Counted from the stretch's first letter, positions 1 through 7,966 are shown. The stretch is 16,582 bases of DNA from Tannerella sp. (GCA_031289515.1 JAITPH010000014.1:1-16582); one strand, 5' to 3'. The notes: generated by a model not told the origin, from the sequence alone. Made by a program: numbers and translations.

Positions 1-678
1 AATATTGCGACCCTTGATTTTTATTTTGGCCGATGCAGCGTTGAAATTCTCGTATTCGAGTTCGCCGATAGCCCCTCCGTCGATGGTATAAGCCCATTCG
101 CAGTCGAATTTCCGGACATCGAATTTATCCGCTCCGCGTCCGATTTCTTCGTCCGGCGTGAACGCTATGCGAACTTTGCCATGCGTAATATCACTGTGTT
201 CAAGCAGATATTGCATTGCCGAAACGATGGCGGCTATTCCCGCCTTGTCGTCGGCGCCAAGCAAAGTCGTACCGTCGGTCACAATCAAGTCCTGTCCGAC
301 ATAGTCGTTTAATTCCGGAAACATCGACGGAGACAGGACAATGCGGCGCTCATCGTTCAATACAATGTCGCCGCCCCGGTAATCGACGATTCGGGGATTA
401 ACGTTTCGACCCGACATGTCGGGACTTGTGTCGAGATGCGCGATAAAACCAATTGTCGGCATATTCGCGGCGCCGTCGCTTTTGGGATTTGCGGGCAACG
501 TTGCCATGACATATCCGTTTTCGTCGAGCGAGACGTCTTCCATTCCCATTTCGAGCAGTTGGCTTACAAGTTTTTTTGCAAATACGGTCTGACCTGCCGT
601 ACTTGGCGATGTCGACGACGATTCGTCGGACTGGGTGTCGTATTTTACGTATTCAAGAAAAAGTTCCGTTACATTCAT
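1..678 (-). CDS. pepT: Peptidase T (tripeptide aminopeptidase), C-terminus outside window
   Basis: Zinc-dependent cytosolic exopeptidase of the M20B family that removes the N-terminal residue from tripeptides. Only the first 226 residues are in the window; the family is normally a little over 400. Visible metal-site motifs are HLDTSPDMSG (residues 81-90, metal ligand H81 and D83), GADDKAG (bridging D143), TPDEEIGRGAD (E177 general base, E178 ligand) and TIDGG (D200 ligand). These match the E. coli PepT positions within 3-4 residues. The final His ligand and the rest of the dimerisation domain lie beyond position 1. The start is the ATG at 678-676, giving MNVTELFLEY; an ATG two bases downstream is out of frame. 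It begins 29 bases after the aguA stop on the same strand, so the two are probably one transcript. The assignment is firm. Confidence 0.95.
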   Translation of the reverse strand, partial: MNVTELFLEYVKYDTQSDESSSTSPSTAGQTVFAKKLVSQLLEMGMEDVSLDENGYVMATLPANPKSDGAANMPTIGFIAHLDTSPDMSGRNVNPRIVDYRGGDIVLNDERRIVLSPSMFPELNDYVGQDLIVTDGTTLLGADDKAGIAAIVSAMQYLLEHSDITHGKVRIAFTPDEEIGRGADKFDVRKFDCEWAYTIDGGAIGELEYENFNAASAKIKIKGRNI

Positions 679-707
679 TTTGCAGTTGTTTTATTTATTA
701 TCGGTAA

Positions 708-1736
708 TTATCTTATCACGCCTTCGGGATATTGCATTGTTGCGCAATGAAGCGAGCCATGCTGTCTGATTAGCGGACGGCAATCTATTCCCACGATTTC
801 GCGATCCGGGAATGCCGTCTGCAAAATCTTCCTTGCCATTTCGTCTTTTTCGCCTATGTAGAACGGAACCAGTACTGCGCCGTTAATAATAAGAAAATTG
901 GCGTAAGTAGCAGGCAGTCGCTCGCCTTCCCAAACGATTTCGTCTGCCATCGGCAGGGCGACTAACCGATAAGGCTCGCCGTCGACTGTCCGGAACGCCT
1001 TCAGTTCGTCTTCCATCGCCCTCAGTTCGTCGTAGTGCTCGTCGGAATCGTCGGAACATTGCACGTAAGCGATGGTTTTTTCGTCGCAGAAGCGGGCTAA
1101 AGTATCGATATGGCTGTCGGTATCGTCGCCGGCGAGGTATCCGTTATTGAGCCAGAGTATGCGCTCCAGTCCGAACAGCTCTTTCAAGTGATATTCCAGC
1201 TGTTCCTTGTTGAGGTATTCGTTACGGTTGACCGAAGCAAGACATTCTACCGTCGCGAGGAGCGTTCCCCGGCCGTCCGTTTCAAGGCTGCCGCCTTCGA
1301 GCACGAGCGGTTGCAGGTTGATAACATCAACGCCGTCGCAGAAAACGTCTTGTCCGGCAAGCGTTCGCGTAATCAGATTGTCGTAATTGGCGGCGAATTT
1401 CATTCCCCAGCCGTTGAAAACGAAGTCGTAAACGGTCGGCTTTCCGTTAATGACGACCGTTATGCCGCCATGGTCTCTCGCCCAAGTATCGTTACTTGGA
1501 ATCTCGCGGAAAACGATGTTGTCAAGGCCGACGTCGCCGATTCGCCGTCTGACGTCTTCCTCGTCTGCGCAAACTATGAGCAGTTTCTCGCGTTTTGCTA
1601 TCTCGCGGGCTATCGCGGCGAAACATTCGGAAGCCTCGTTTATGTACGGCGCCCAATCTGTCCGGCAGTGCGGAAAAGTAAGCTGTACCGCGCTTTGCGG
1701 ATACCATTCGGCAGGAAAAACTATCTTGTCAGTCAT
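708..1736 (-). CDS. aguA: Agmatine deiminase (porphyromonas-type peptidyl-arginine deiminase family)
   Basis: Hydrolyses agmatine to N-carbamoylputrescine and ammonia, a step of polyamine synthesis or agmatine use. The product is 342 residues, normal for the family. Guanidino-modifying active-site residues are visible: NDTWARDHGG (82-91, with D83 and D88), LEGGSLETDGRG (147-157, E148), DDTDSHIDT (204-212, H209) and the nucleophile region HGSLHCATMQYP (326-337, C331). I place the start at the ATG at 1736 (MTDKIVFPAEW), because family members begin just before the FPAEW-like segment. An ATG 18 codons upstream (1790) would add a hydrophobic tail that overlaps the promoter element at 1759-1766. 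Peptidyl-arginine deiminase is a less likely alternative, since this protein lacks the signal peptide and extra domains of the secreted Porphyromonas enzyme. It probably leads a two-gene transcript with pepT. Confidence 0.93.
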   Translation of the reverse strand: MTDKIVFPAEWYPQSAVQLTFPHCRTDWAPYINEASECFAAIAREIAKREKLLIVCADEEDVRRRIGDVGLDNIVFREIPSNDTWARDHGGITVVINGKPTVYDFVFNGWGMKFAANYDNLITRTLAGQDVFCDGVDVINLQPLVLEGGSLETDGRGTLLATVECLASVNRNEYLNKEQLEYHLKELFGLERILWLNNGYLAGDDTDSHIDTLARFCDEKTIAYVQCSDDSDEHYDELRAMEDELKAFRTVDGEPYRLVALPMADEIVWEGERLPATYANFLIINGAVLVPFYIGEKDEMARKILQTAFPDREIVGIDCRPLIRQHGSLHCATMQYPEGVIR

Positions 1737-1758
1737 ATATTTTAATAATTGTACGAGG

Positions 1759-1766
1759 CAAAAGTA
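1759..1766 (-). promoter_or_regulatory. Candidate -7 element of the aguA-pepT promoter
   Basis: Read on the minus strand this is TACTTTTG, a match to the Bacteroidota -7 consensus TAnnTTTG, 22 bases before the chosen aguA start. No TTTG is seen about 19-20 bases upstream, so the -33 half is missing or degenerate. The call rests on the -7 match and its position. Confidence 0.45.
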
Positions 1767-1811
1767 TAAGAAATTTTTGTTATAACGCACATACAGACGA
1801 AAAATTTGACG

Positions 1812-1819
1812 TACATTTG
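1812..1819 (+). promoter_or_regulatory. Candidate -7 element of the AI-2E/TRIC promoter
   Basis: TACATTTG matches TAnnTTTG and lies 19 bases before the ATG at 1839. The predicted transcription start (about 1826) would leave a very short leader. No convincing -33 TTTG is present at the right distance. It sits head to head with the aguA element across a 102-base divergent spacer. Confidence 0.45.
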
Positions 1820-1838
1820 TCGCTTGTAAAAAACGGAA

Positions 1839-2849
1839 ATGACTATGAAGGAAAAATATTTCAGATATTCTCTAATCCTGCTCATCCTTGTTCTGGGATG
1901 GCTAATGGTAAACTGCATGTGGTCGTTTATCAACGGATTGCTTGGGTCGTTCACGGTGTACGTTCTCGTGCGCCGACAGATGATTTATCTGACCGAAAAC
2001 CGTAAAATCAAGGGCGTTTATGCCGCGACGGTGATATTGCTGGAGGTGACGGCCTGCGTTTTTGTTCCCCTGTATTTGTTTGTCTGGATGCTTGTTGTCA
2101 GGATTCAGGACGTCAATGTCGACATATCGGAGCTGATTTCGACACTGAAGCACCTTGTTTCCCTGATACAGGAAAAGACCGGATACGATATTATGAGCGC
2201 CGGCAATATAGAAGCCGCCGCCGGTTATCTGACCAAGAGCGTGCAGTTTGTGATAAGTCAGGTCAGCGGACTTTTCGTGACGACGGTAGTGATGATTTTC
2301 TTGCTGTATTTCATGCTTATCAGCCGCAAGAATATGGAATCGTATTTCTATTCGCTTTTGCCGTTCAACGAAAGCAATAAAAACAAGGTGATGGGCGAAA
2401 TTCACAATATGGTGCGGTCAAATGCTATCGGCATACCGTTACTTGCCGCTATTCAGGGCATAATCGCCATGATCGGCTATTGGACGGCGGGCGTACCGAG
2501 TCCCGTACTGTTCGGCTGCGTTACGGCTTTTGCTACTATCATTCCGCTTGTAGGCACCGGTATTGTCTGGGTCTCGCTTGTCGTCTACCTTGCCATGACC
2601 GGAAATTGGATTGCGGCGATCGGGCTTGCGATTTACTGTCTGGTGATACTCATAAACGTCGATAATGTCGTCCGTTTCGTCCTGCAAAAGAAACTTGCGG
2701 ACACGCATCCGCTGATAACGGTTTTCGGCGTCATATTGGGGCTTAAACTTTTCGGATTCTGGGGCATTATTTTCGGGCCACTGCTGACGTCCATGTTCTT
2801 TCTACTCGTAGATATTTTCAAAAGGGAGTATATTGACGATAAAAAGTGA
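1839..2849 (+). CDS. AI-2E family (PF01594-type) membrane protein
   Basis: Polytopic inner-membrane protein of 336 residues, the usual family length. The family includes TqsA/YdiK-type putative exporters and some Na+(Li+)/H+ antiporters; the substrate cannot be told from sequence. Hydrophobic segments lie near residues 11-29, 30-44, 60-88, 137-161, 198-216, 222-252, 256-274 and 290-325. A polar loop (about 90-135) separates the N-terminal helices from the rest, as in the family. The C-terminal family signature is clear: DNVVRFVLQKKL (275-286), THPLITVFGVILG (289-301) and the FGFWGIIFGPLL segment (305-316). The ATG at 1845 (third codon) is an equally possible start. The next gene follows after three bases, implying one transcript. 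Confidence 0.9.
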   Translation: MTMKEKYFRYSLILLILVLGWLMVNCMWSFINGLLGSFTVYVLVRRQMIYLTENRKIKGVYAATVILLEVTACVFVPLYLFVWMLVVRIQDVNVDISELISTLKHLVSLIQEKTGYDIMSAGNIEAAAGYLTKSVQFVISQVSGLFVTTVVMIFLLYFMLISRKNMESYFYSLLPFNESNKNKVMGEIHNMVRSNAIGIPLLAAIQGIIAMIGYWTAGVPSPVLFGCVTAFATIIPLVGTGIVWVSLVVYLAMTGNWIAAIGLAIYCLVILINVDNVVRFVLQKKLADTHPLITVFGVILGLKLFGFWGIIFGPLLTSMFFLLVDIFKREYIDDKK

Positions 2850-2852
2850 AGT

Positions 2853-3488
2853 ATGGAAGATATAATTCAGATTCTGCTATCCGTCCGTTTTGTGAAGATT
2901 ATAGAAGTCGTCGGAACGATATGTTTTGCCATAAGCGGCGTGAGGCTTGCGGCAGCAAAGGAATTTGACTGGTTCGGCGCGTTTGTAGTCGGCTTCGTGA
3001 CGGCTATCGGCGGCGGTACTACGCGCGACTTGCTGCTCGACGTGACCCCTTTCTGGATGCTCAACATCGAATATCTGCTCTGTTCGTTCATCGGACTTGT
3101 AATCGTGATTATTTACAGCCGTAAACTTGTGAGTCTCGATACGCCGTTTTTTATTTTCGACACCATCGGTCTGGCGCTGTTTGTCGTGGTCGGGATTGAG
3201 AAAACCGTTGATCTGGGTTTCCCCTTCTGGGTTGCGATAGTGATGGGCACTATAACCGGCATCGTTGGCGGCATCATACGCGATATTCTTATCCACGAGA
3301 TACCGCTCGTTTTCCGCAAGGAAGTTTATGCTCTCGCGTGCGTCTTCGGCGGTTTTGTCTATTGGCTGTGCCTGCAATTGAATTTCTCGAATCCGGTATG
3401 CGAAATATCCGCTTCAATAGCCATCTTTCTCGCACGTGTGCTTGCCGTAAAATACCGGTGGGGATTGCCAAAAATGAAAGACTCCTGA
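2853..3488 (+). CDS. TRIC / UPF0126 family cation channel protein (YicG-like)
   Basis: Small inner-membrane protein of 211 residues with about seven hydrophobic segments, belonging to the bacterial trimeric intracellular cation channel family (formerly UPF0126). The internal duplication typical of the family is visible. Repeat one has FAISGVRLAAAKEFDWFG (25-42) followed by GGGTTRDLL (53-61); repeat two has the equivalent GGIIRDILIHEIP (139-151) followed by FRKEVYALACVFGG (154-167). The glycine-rich segments line the pore in solved homologues. The ATG lies three bases after the AI-2E family stop, so the two are very likely co-transcribed. Its physiological role in bacteria is not settled, and nothing in this context resolves it. 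No clear intrinsic terminator follows before the trp promoter. Confidence 0.9.
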   Translation: MEDIIQILLSVRFVKIIEVVGTICFAISGVRLAAAKEFDWFGAFVVGFVTAIGGGTTRDLLLDVTPFWMLNIEYLLCSFIGLVIVIIYSRKLVSLDTPFFIFDTIGLALFVVVGIEKTVDLGFPFWVAIVMGTITGIVGGIIRDILIHEIPLVFRKEVYALACVFGGFVYWLCLQLNFSNPVCEISASIAIFLARVLAVKYRWGLPKMKDS

Positions 3489-3526
3489 AAAAAAATTTCT
3501 TTAGATGCAAAAAAAACGGCATTTTG

Positions 3527-3557
3527 TTTGCATATTAGAAAAATGTCGCTACATTTG
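3527..3557 (+). promoter_or_regulatory. trp operon promoter (Bacteroidota type)
   Basis: TTTG at 3527-3530, a 19-base spacer, then TACATTTG at 3550-3557: a full match to the Bacteroidota TTTG-N19-TAnnTTTG pattern. Transcription should start near 3563-3566, about 27 bases before the leader-peptide ATG. The -33 box lies inside an inverted repeat (3505-3533, see findings) that could be an operator. Confidence 0.85.
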
Positions 3558-3591
3558 CAGCCGTAAAGTATTTTTATTTAAAATTGATAAG

Positions 3592-3651
3592 ATGAAACAT
3601 TCATTGACAAATACATATTGGTGGCGCTTGCGATGTCTACATTGTGAGTAA
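3592..3651 (+). CDS. trpL: trp operon leader peptide with tandem Trp codons
   Basis: A 19-codon frame, MKHSLTNTYWWRLRCLHCE and a TAA stop, lies between the trp promoter and an intrinsic terminator, upstream of trpB. Codons 10 and 11 (3619-3624) are both TGG. Trp is among the rarest residues, and a Trp pair in a tiny frame directly ahead of the trp genes is the hallmark of a ribosome-mediated attenuator. A ribosome starved for Trp-tRNA would stall here; one that is not would run on to the stop at 3649, close enough to the downstream RNA to alter its folding. The peptide is presumably made only to sense charged tRNA. The stop codon region (3642-3650) is complementary to the terminator loop. I infer the function from content and position; the peptide sequence does not resemble the enterobacterial TrpL beyond the Trp pair. 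Confidence 0.85.
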   Translation: MKHSLTNTYWWRLRCLHCE

Positions 3652-3694
3652 TCCGGCGTGTGTTTTGTCTCATGGAAAGAAAAAAACTTGAAAG

Positions 3695-3730
3695 AAGGCC
3701 TGTTGAACTGCTCACAACAGGTCTTTTTTT
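3695..3730 (+). terminator. trp attenuator terminator
   Basis: An 11-bp stem (5' arm 3695-3705, 3' arm 3715-3725, one G-U pair) with a nine-base loop runs into seven T (3724-3730). It ends 50 bases before trpB and 44 bases after the leader-peptide stop. A terminator placed between a promoter and the first structural gene of the operon makes sense only if it is conditional. Confidence 0.85.
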
Positions 3731-3780
3731 GTCGTTTTTTTTGAAACTGTTGAAACATAAACCAAATAAAATAATAGGAA

Positions 3781-4962
3781 ATGAGCTATCAGGTAGATGA
3801 AAAAGGTTATTATGGACGCTTCGGAGGCGCATATATTCCTGAAATCCTGCACAAGTGCGTGGAGGATTTACAAAAGAGTTATCTAACGATTCTGGAAAGC
3901 AAGTCGTTCGGGACGGAATACCGCGACTTGCTGCGCGACTATGCCGGACGTCCGTCGCCGCTTTATTTCGCCAAACGGCTGAGCGAAAAGTACGGTTGCA
4001 GGATTTATCTTAAACGCGAAGACCTGAACCATACCGGAGCGCATAAGATTAATAATACGATCGGGCAGATACTCGTCGCCCAACGAATGGGCAAAACCCG
4101 CATCATCGCAGAGACCGGCGCGGGTCAGCACGGTGTCGCTACGGCTACAGTCTGTGCACTTATGAACATGCCTTGCGTGGTTTACATGGGAAAAACCGAC
4201 ATCGAGCGCCAACAGCCCAACGTCAAGAAAATGCAGATGCTGGGAGCTGCCGTCGTTCCGGTTTTGTCCGGGAATATGACGCTCAAGGACGCGACAAACG
4301 AAGCTATTCGCGATTGGTGCTGTCATCCGTCGGATACGTTTTATATCATTGGCTCTACGGTCGGCCCTCATCCGTATCCCGACATGGTGGCGCGGCTTCA
4401 ATCCGTCATAAGCGAGGAGATTAAACAGCAACTGACGGAGAAGGAAGGACGCGATTATCCCGATTATCTGATGGCTTGTGTAGGCGGAGGCAGCAATGCG
4501 GCGGGCACAATCTATCATTATCTTGACGACGAGCGGACTAAAATAATACTTGCCGAAGCGGGAGGCGAAGGCATCCTGTCCGGAAAAAGCGCCGCAACAA
4601 TTCAACTCGGAAAGGAAGGCATCATACACGGCGCAAGGACGCTCGTGATGCAAAACGAAGACGGACAAATCGAAGAACCGTATTCTATTTCGGCCGGTCT
4701 CGATTATCCGGGCATAGGGCCTATTCATGCAAATATCGCGGAAAAGAAACGTGCGGAGGTTATTGCAATCAACGACGACGAAGCTATCGCTGCCGTATTT
4801 GAACTGACACGTCTGGAAGGCATCATTCCGGCTCTCGAAAGCGCTCACATACTCGGCGCGTTGCCCAAATTCGGGTTTAAGCGCGACGACGTCGTTGTTC
4901 TGACCGTTTCGGGGCGCGGCGACAAGGATATGGATACTTATCTGAAATTTATGAACCAATAA
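3781..4962 (+). CDS. trpB: Tryptophan synthase beta chain
   Basis: PLP enzyme that condenses indole with serine to give tryptophan; the partner is TrpA. The product is 393 residues, the normal length. The PLP lysine is K89 in HTGAHKINN (84-92). ETGAGQHGVATATV (111-124) carries the catalytic E111 (equivalent to E109), GGGSNA (235-240) holds the cofactor phosphate, and GRGDKDMDTY (near 378-387) is near the C-terminus. This is the TrpB1 type, as expected for a partner of TrpA. It is the first structural gene after the attenuator, which fits the trpBEGDCFA order of Bacteroidota. trpE starts 17 bases after its stop. TrpB and TrpA are therefore at opposite ends of the operon although they form one complex. 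Confidence 0.98.
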   Translation: MSYQVDEKGYYGRFGGAYIPEILHKCVEDLQKSYLTILESKSFGTEYRDLLRDYAGRPSPLYFAKRLSEKYGCRIYLKREDLNHTGAHKINNTIGQILVAQRMGKTRIIAETGAGQHGVATATVCALMNMPCVVYMGKTDIERQQPNVKKMQMLGAAVVPVLSGNMTLKDATNEAIRDWCCHPSDTFYIIGSTVGPHPYPDMVARLQSVISEEIKQQLTEKEGRDYPDYLMACVGGGSNAAGTIYHYLDDERTKIILAEAGGEGILSGKSAATIQLGKEGIIHGARTLVMQNEDGQIEEPYSISAGLDYPGIGPIHANIAEKKRAEVIAINDDEAIAAVFELTRLEGIIPALESAHILGALPKFGFKRDDVVVLTVSGRGDKDMDTYLKFMNQ

Positions 4963-4979
4963 TTTTAAATATATATTAT

Positions 4980-6377
4980 ATGTATAAGTTTAAATCAAAA
5001 AGCAAAGTGTTACTCGGAGACCTTCATACTCCGGTAAGCCTTTATCTGAAACTTCGTGATGTATATACGAAGTCGGTACTGCTGGAAAGCTCTGATTTTC
5101 ACGGCAACGAAAACAGTCTTTCGTTTATAGCTCTCTGTCCGCTGGCAAGCATCGGAGTGAACTCCGGCGAAGCGACGGCGACTTTTCCGGACGGAAAAAC
5201 AGACGTTAAATCGCTGAACGGCGGCTATACCGTGTCCGATGCTCTGGATGATTTCCTGAAACGGTTTCATATCGAGGGAAGCGCAAAGGATTATTGCGGT
5301 CTGTTCGGATACACGTCGTTCGACGCAGTTCGTTATTTTGAAAATATTCCTGTCGTGGAGTATCATCACAAAGACTCGGATGCGCCCGATATTTATTACG
5401 TCCTGTATAAATACATGCTTGTTTTCGACCATTTCAAAAACGAACTCACCCTGATAGAATTGTGCGACGAATCGGGCAGTCATCTGGAAGAGATCGAGGC
5501 GATGATTGAAAACCGCAATTATGCGTCGTACGATTTCCGTATGACCGGAGAATGTACGTCGTCGGCGACAGATGACGAATACAGGGCGATGGTACGCGAA
5601 GGCGTCAGACATTGTTTGCGTGGCGACGTGTTTCAGATAGTCCTCAGTCGCAGGTTCGAACAGCCGTATCGGGGCGATGATTTCAAGGTTTACCGCACGC
5701 TGCGCAGCATCAATCCGTCGCCTTACCTGTTTTATTTCGATTTCGGAGGATTCAGGATTTTCGGCTCGTCGCCCGAAACTCACTGCAAGATAGTAGACGG
5801 ACATGCGAGCATAGACCCGATAGCAGGGACAGCATTCCGTACAGGCAATGTGGCGCTTGATAAACAGAGGGTCGAGAATCTCATAAACGACCCGAAAGAG
5901 AATGCCGAACACGTGATGCTCGTCGATTTGGCGCGCAACGACCTGAGCCGAAACGCGCATGACGTAAAAGTCGATTTCTACAAGGAAGTTCAGTATTACA
6001 GCCATGTGATGCACTTAGTATCGCGCATCAGCGGCGAAATCGACGGCGACAGCAATTCCTTAAAGACCTTCGTCGATACTTTTCCTGCCGGAACGCTGAG
6101 CGGTGCGCCGAAAGTGCGCGCAATGCAACTCATTACGGAACTTGAGAAACACAATCGCGGCGCGTATGGCGGATGTATCGGGTTTATCGGATTCAACGGC
6201 AATCTGAATCAGGCTATAACGATACGCTCGTTTGTCAGCCGCAATAATGTCCTGTTTTATCAGGCAGGCGCGGGCATAGTCGCTCAAAGCAACGACGAAC
6301 GCGAATTGCAGGAAGTGAACAGCAAACTCGGAGCGCTCAACAAAGCCATCCGCGAAGCCGAAAAATTAAAACACTGA
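4980..6377 (+). CDS. trpE: Anthranilate synthase component I
   Basis: Converts chorismate to anthranilate with ammonia from TrpG, the first committed step of the pathway. The product is 465 residues. Chorismate-binding domain motifs are all present: FQIVLSRRFEQP (218-229), FGSSPETH (261-268), PIAGTAFRTG (280-289), DLARNDLSRNA (316-326), GTLSGAPK (371-378), YGGCIGFIGFNGN (396-408) and QAGAGIVAQSNDERE (428-442). The feedback pocket elements LLESSDF (34-40) and NPSPYLFYF (245-253) match the Trp-binding elements of known TrpE proteins, so allosteric inhibition by tryptophan is likely. PabB is the main alternative, but the feedback motif and the operon position favour TrpE. trpG starts 13 bases after the stop. 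Confidence 0.96.
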   Translation: MYKFKSKSKVLLGDLHTPVSLYLKLRDVYTKSVLLESSDFHGNENSLSFIALCPLASIGVNSGEATATFPDGKTDVKSLNGGYTVSDALDDFLKRFHIEGSAKDYCGLFGYTSFDAVRYFENIPVVEYHHKDSDAPDIYYVLYKYMLVFDHFKNELTLIELCDESGSHLEEIEAMIENRNYASYDFRMTGECTSSATDDEYRAMVREGVRHCLRGDVFQIVLSRRFEQPYRGDDFKVYRTLRSINPSPYLFYFDFGGFRIFGSSPETHCKIVDGHASIDPIAGTAFRTGNVALDKQRVENLINDPKENAEHVMLVDLARNDLSRNAHDVKVDFYKEVQYYSHVMHLVSRISGEIDGDSNSLKTFVDTFPAGTLSGAPKVRAMQLITELEKHNRGAYGGCIGFIGFNGNLNQAITIRSFVSRNNVLFYQAGAGIVAQSNDERELQEVNSKLGALNKAIREAEKLKH

Positions 6378-6390
6378 TAAATATAAAATC

Positions 6391-6960
6391 ATGAAATGTT
6401 TACTGTTTGACAATTATGACTCCTTCACCTACAATCTGCGCCATATTCTGCTTGAACTTGGCGTCGCGACGGACGTTTTCCGTAACGACAGGATTGCGCT
6501 GGACGAAGTTGAGGCTTATGACAGGATAGTGCTGTCGCCCGGGCCGGGCATACCGTCGGAAGCGGGTCTGTTGCTGCCGCTCATCGAGCGATATGCTCCG
6601 ACGAAGTCCATATTGGGCGTATGCCTCGGCGAACAGGCGATAGGCGAAGTTTTCGGCGCTAAACTGACGAATCTCACAAATGTGTATCACGGAGTTTGCT
6701 CCGATATTCGCGTTGTGGCTAAAGACCCTTTATTGGACGGACTGGAGCCTGCTTTCATCGCCGGACGCTATCATTCGTGGGTTGTCTCGAAGGATGACTT
6801 CCCCGACGAACTCGAAGTTACGGCCGTCGACGCCGAAAACGGTCATATAATGGGGTTGCGGCATCGCCGGTATAACGTGCGCGGCATTCAGTTTCACCCC
6901 GAATCCGTACTCACGCCGCAAGGCAAACGTATTATTGAAAATTGGATTGGAATAAATTAA
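6391..6960 (+). CDS. trpG: Anthranilate synthase component II (glutamine amidotransferase)
   Basis: Class I glutamine amidotransferase that supplies ammonia to TrpE. It has 189 residues, the size of a stand-alone TrpG. The triad is visible: nucleophile C78 in GVCLGEQAIG (76-85), with H169 and E171 in GIQFHPESVLT (165-175). The oxyanion region LSPGPGIPSEAG (48-59) and GRYHSW (125-130) are also typical. The nucleophile motif reads CLGEQ where many members have CLGHQ; that residue is not catalytic. The protein may also serve p-aminobenzoate synthesis, as in some other bacteria, since no second copy is visible here. It lies between trpE and trpD with gaps of 13 and 10 bases. Confidence 0.96.
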   Translation: MKCLLFDNYDSFTYNLRHILLELGVATDVFRNDRIALDEVEAYDRIVLSPGPGIPSEAGLLLPLIERYAPTKSILGVCLGEQAIGEVFGAKLTNLTNVYHGVCSDIRVVAKDPLLDGLEPAFIAGRYHSWVVSKDDFPDELEVTAVDAENGHIMGLRHRRYNVRGIQFHPESVLTPQGKRIIENWIGIN

Positions 6961-6970
6961 TTGTATCATT

Positions 6971-7966
6971 ATGAAAGAAATGTTATATCGCCTCTTCGAC
7001 CATCAGTTCCTGGGACGGCAGGAGGCACAGAAAGTTTTGGTTGATATTGCCGAAGGAAAATATAATAGCGAGCAGGTATCAGCCTTGATTACGGTATTTT
7101 TGATGCGCAGTATTTCCGTCGACGAGCTTTCGGGCTTTCGCGATGCGCTTTTGTCGATGCGCGTTCCGGTAGATTTGTCCGACTATCGGGCAATGGATAT
7201 AGTCGGAACGGGCGGCGACGGCAAGAATACGTTCAACATCAGCACAGCCTCGTGTTTTGTTCTGGCAGGCGCGGGCTATAACGTGGTGAAACACGGCAAT
7301 TACGGCGCCACGTCCGTGAGCGGCGCAAGCAATGTGATGGAGCAGCACGGCGTCAAGTTCACGAAAGACGTGGACACGTTGCGCCGTTCGCTCGATGCCT
7401 GCCGGATGGCCTATCTTCATGCGCCGTTTTTCAATCCCGCACTGAAGGCGGTTGCGCCTATCAGGAAAAATCTCGGCGTGCGGACATTTTTTAATCTGCT
7501 CGGACCTCTGGCAAATCCGTCGATGCCCGCCTATCAGTTGCTGGGCGTCTACAATCTGCCGCTGTTCAGGCTTTACAGCTACACTTATCAGGCAAGCTCT
7601 ACCAGATTCGGCGTTGTTCACAGCATCGACGGTTACGACGAGATTTCGCTTACGTCCGAGTTTAAGGTGGCAATGCCGGAAAAGGAAAAGGTTTATACCC
7701 CCGAAATGATAGGAATGAAGCGATGCCGAAACGAAGATTTGTGGGGAGGCGATACTCCGGAAGAAGCGTCTAAAATTTTCGACGCCGTCCTGAACAATGC
7801 TTCTACCGACGCTCAGCGCGATTGCGTGCTGGCAAATTCCGGCTTCGCCATTCAGGTGATTTGTCCCGAAAAAAGCATCGAGGAATGTATCGCCGAAGCG
7901 CGCGAATCGCTGCAAAGCCGCAGGGCGCTGGACGTGTTGAATAAATTTATCGAGATAAACGGCTGA
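6971..7966 (+). CDS. trpD: Anthranilate phosphoribosyltransferase
   Basis: Transfers phosphoribose from PRPP to anthranilate. The product is 331 residues, the usual size. The PRPP-binding loop is VGTGGDGKNTFNIST (78-92), with GTGGD at 79-83. KHGNYGATSVSGASNV (107-122) is the second signature; family members usually have KHGN followed by a small-residue stretch. The Mg2+-binding acidic pair found in SxDGxDE-type motifs is represented by SIDGYDEIS (near 218-226). The helical N-terminal domain (1-70) forms the dimer interface in homologues. It is a single-domain protein with no TrpG fusion, unlike the enterobacterial TrpGD. trpC begins three bases after the stop, so translation of the two is probably coupled. 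Confidence 0.97.
   Translation: MKEMLYRLFDHQFLGRQEAQKVLVDIAEGKYNSEQVSALITVFLMRSISVDELSGFRDALLSMRVPVDLSDYRAMDIVGTGGDGKNTFNISTASCFVLAGAGYNVVKHGNYGATSVSGASNVMEQHGVKFTKDVDTLRRSLDACRMAYLHAPFFNPALKAVAPIRKNLGVRTFFNLLGPLANPSMPAYQLLGVYNLPLFRLYSYTYQASSTRFGVVHSIDGYDEISLTSEFKVAMPEKEKVYTPEMIGMKRCRNEDLWGGDTPEEASKIFDAVLNNASTDAQRDCVLANSGFAIQVICPEKSIEECIAEARESLQSRRALDVLNKFIEING

Noticed and set aside
1110..1745. Plus-strand frame of 211 codons opposite aguA
   Set aside because: It is antisense to a gene with all agmatine deiminase active-site motifs, and the translated product has no family features.
3549..3832. Minus-strand frames across the trp leader region
   Set aside because: The promoter, leader peptide and terminator on the plus strand explain this stretch. 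The minus frames also run into trpB.
3883..4959. Long open frame on the minus strand opposite trpB (about 358 codons); a similar one of 334 codons lies opposite trpE at 5010-6014
   Set aside because: The plus-strand frames encode unmistakable TrpB and TrpE. The opposite frames have no recognisable motif and arise from the codon bias of the real genes.
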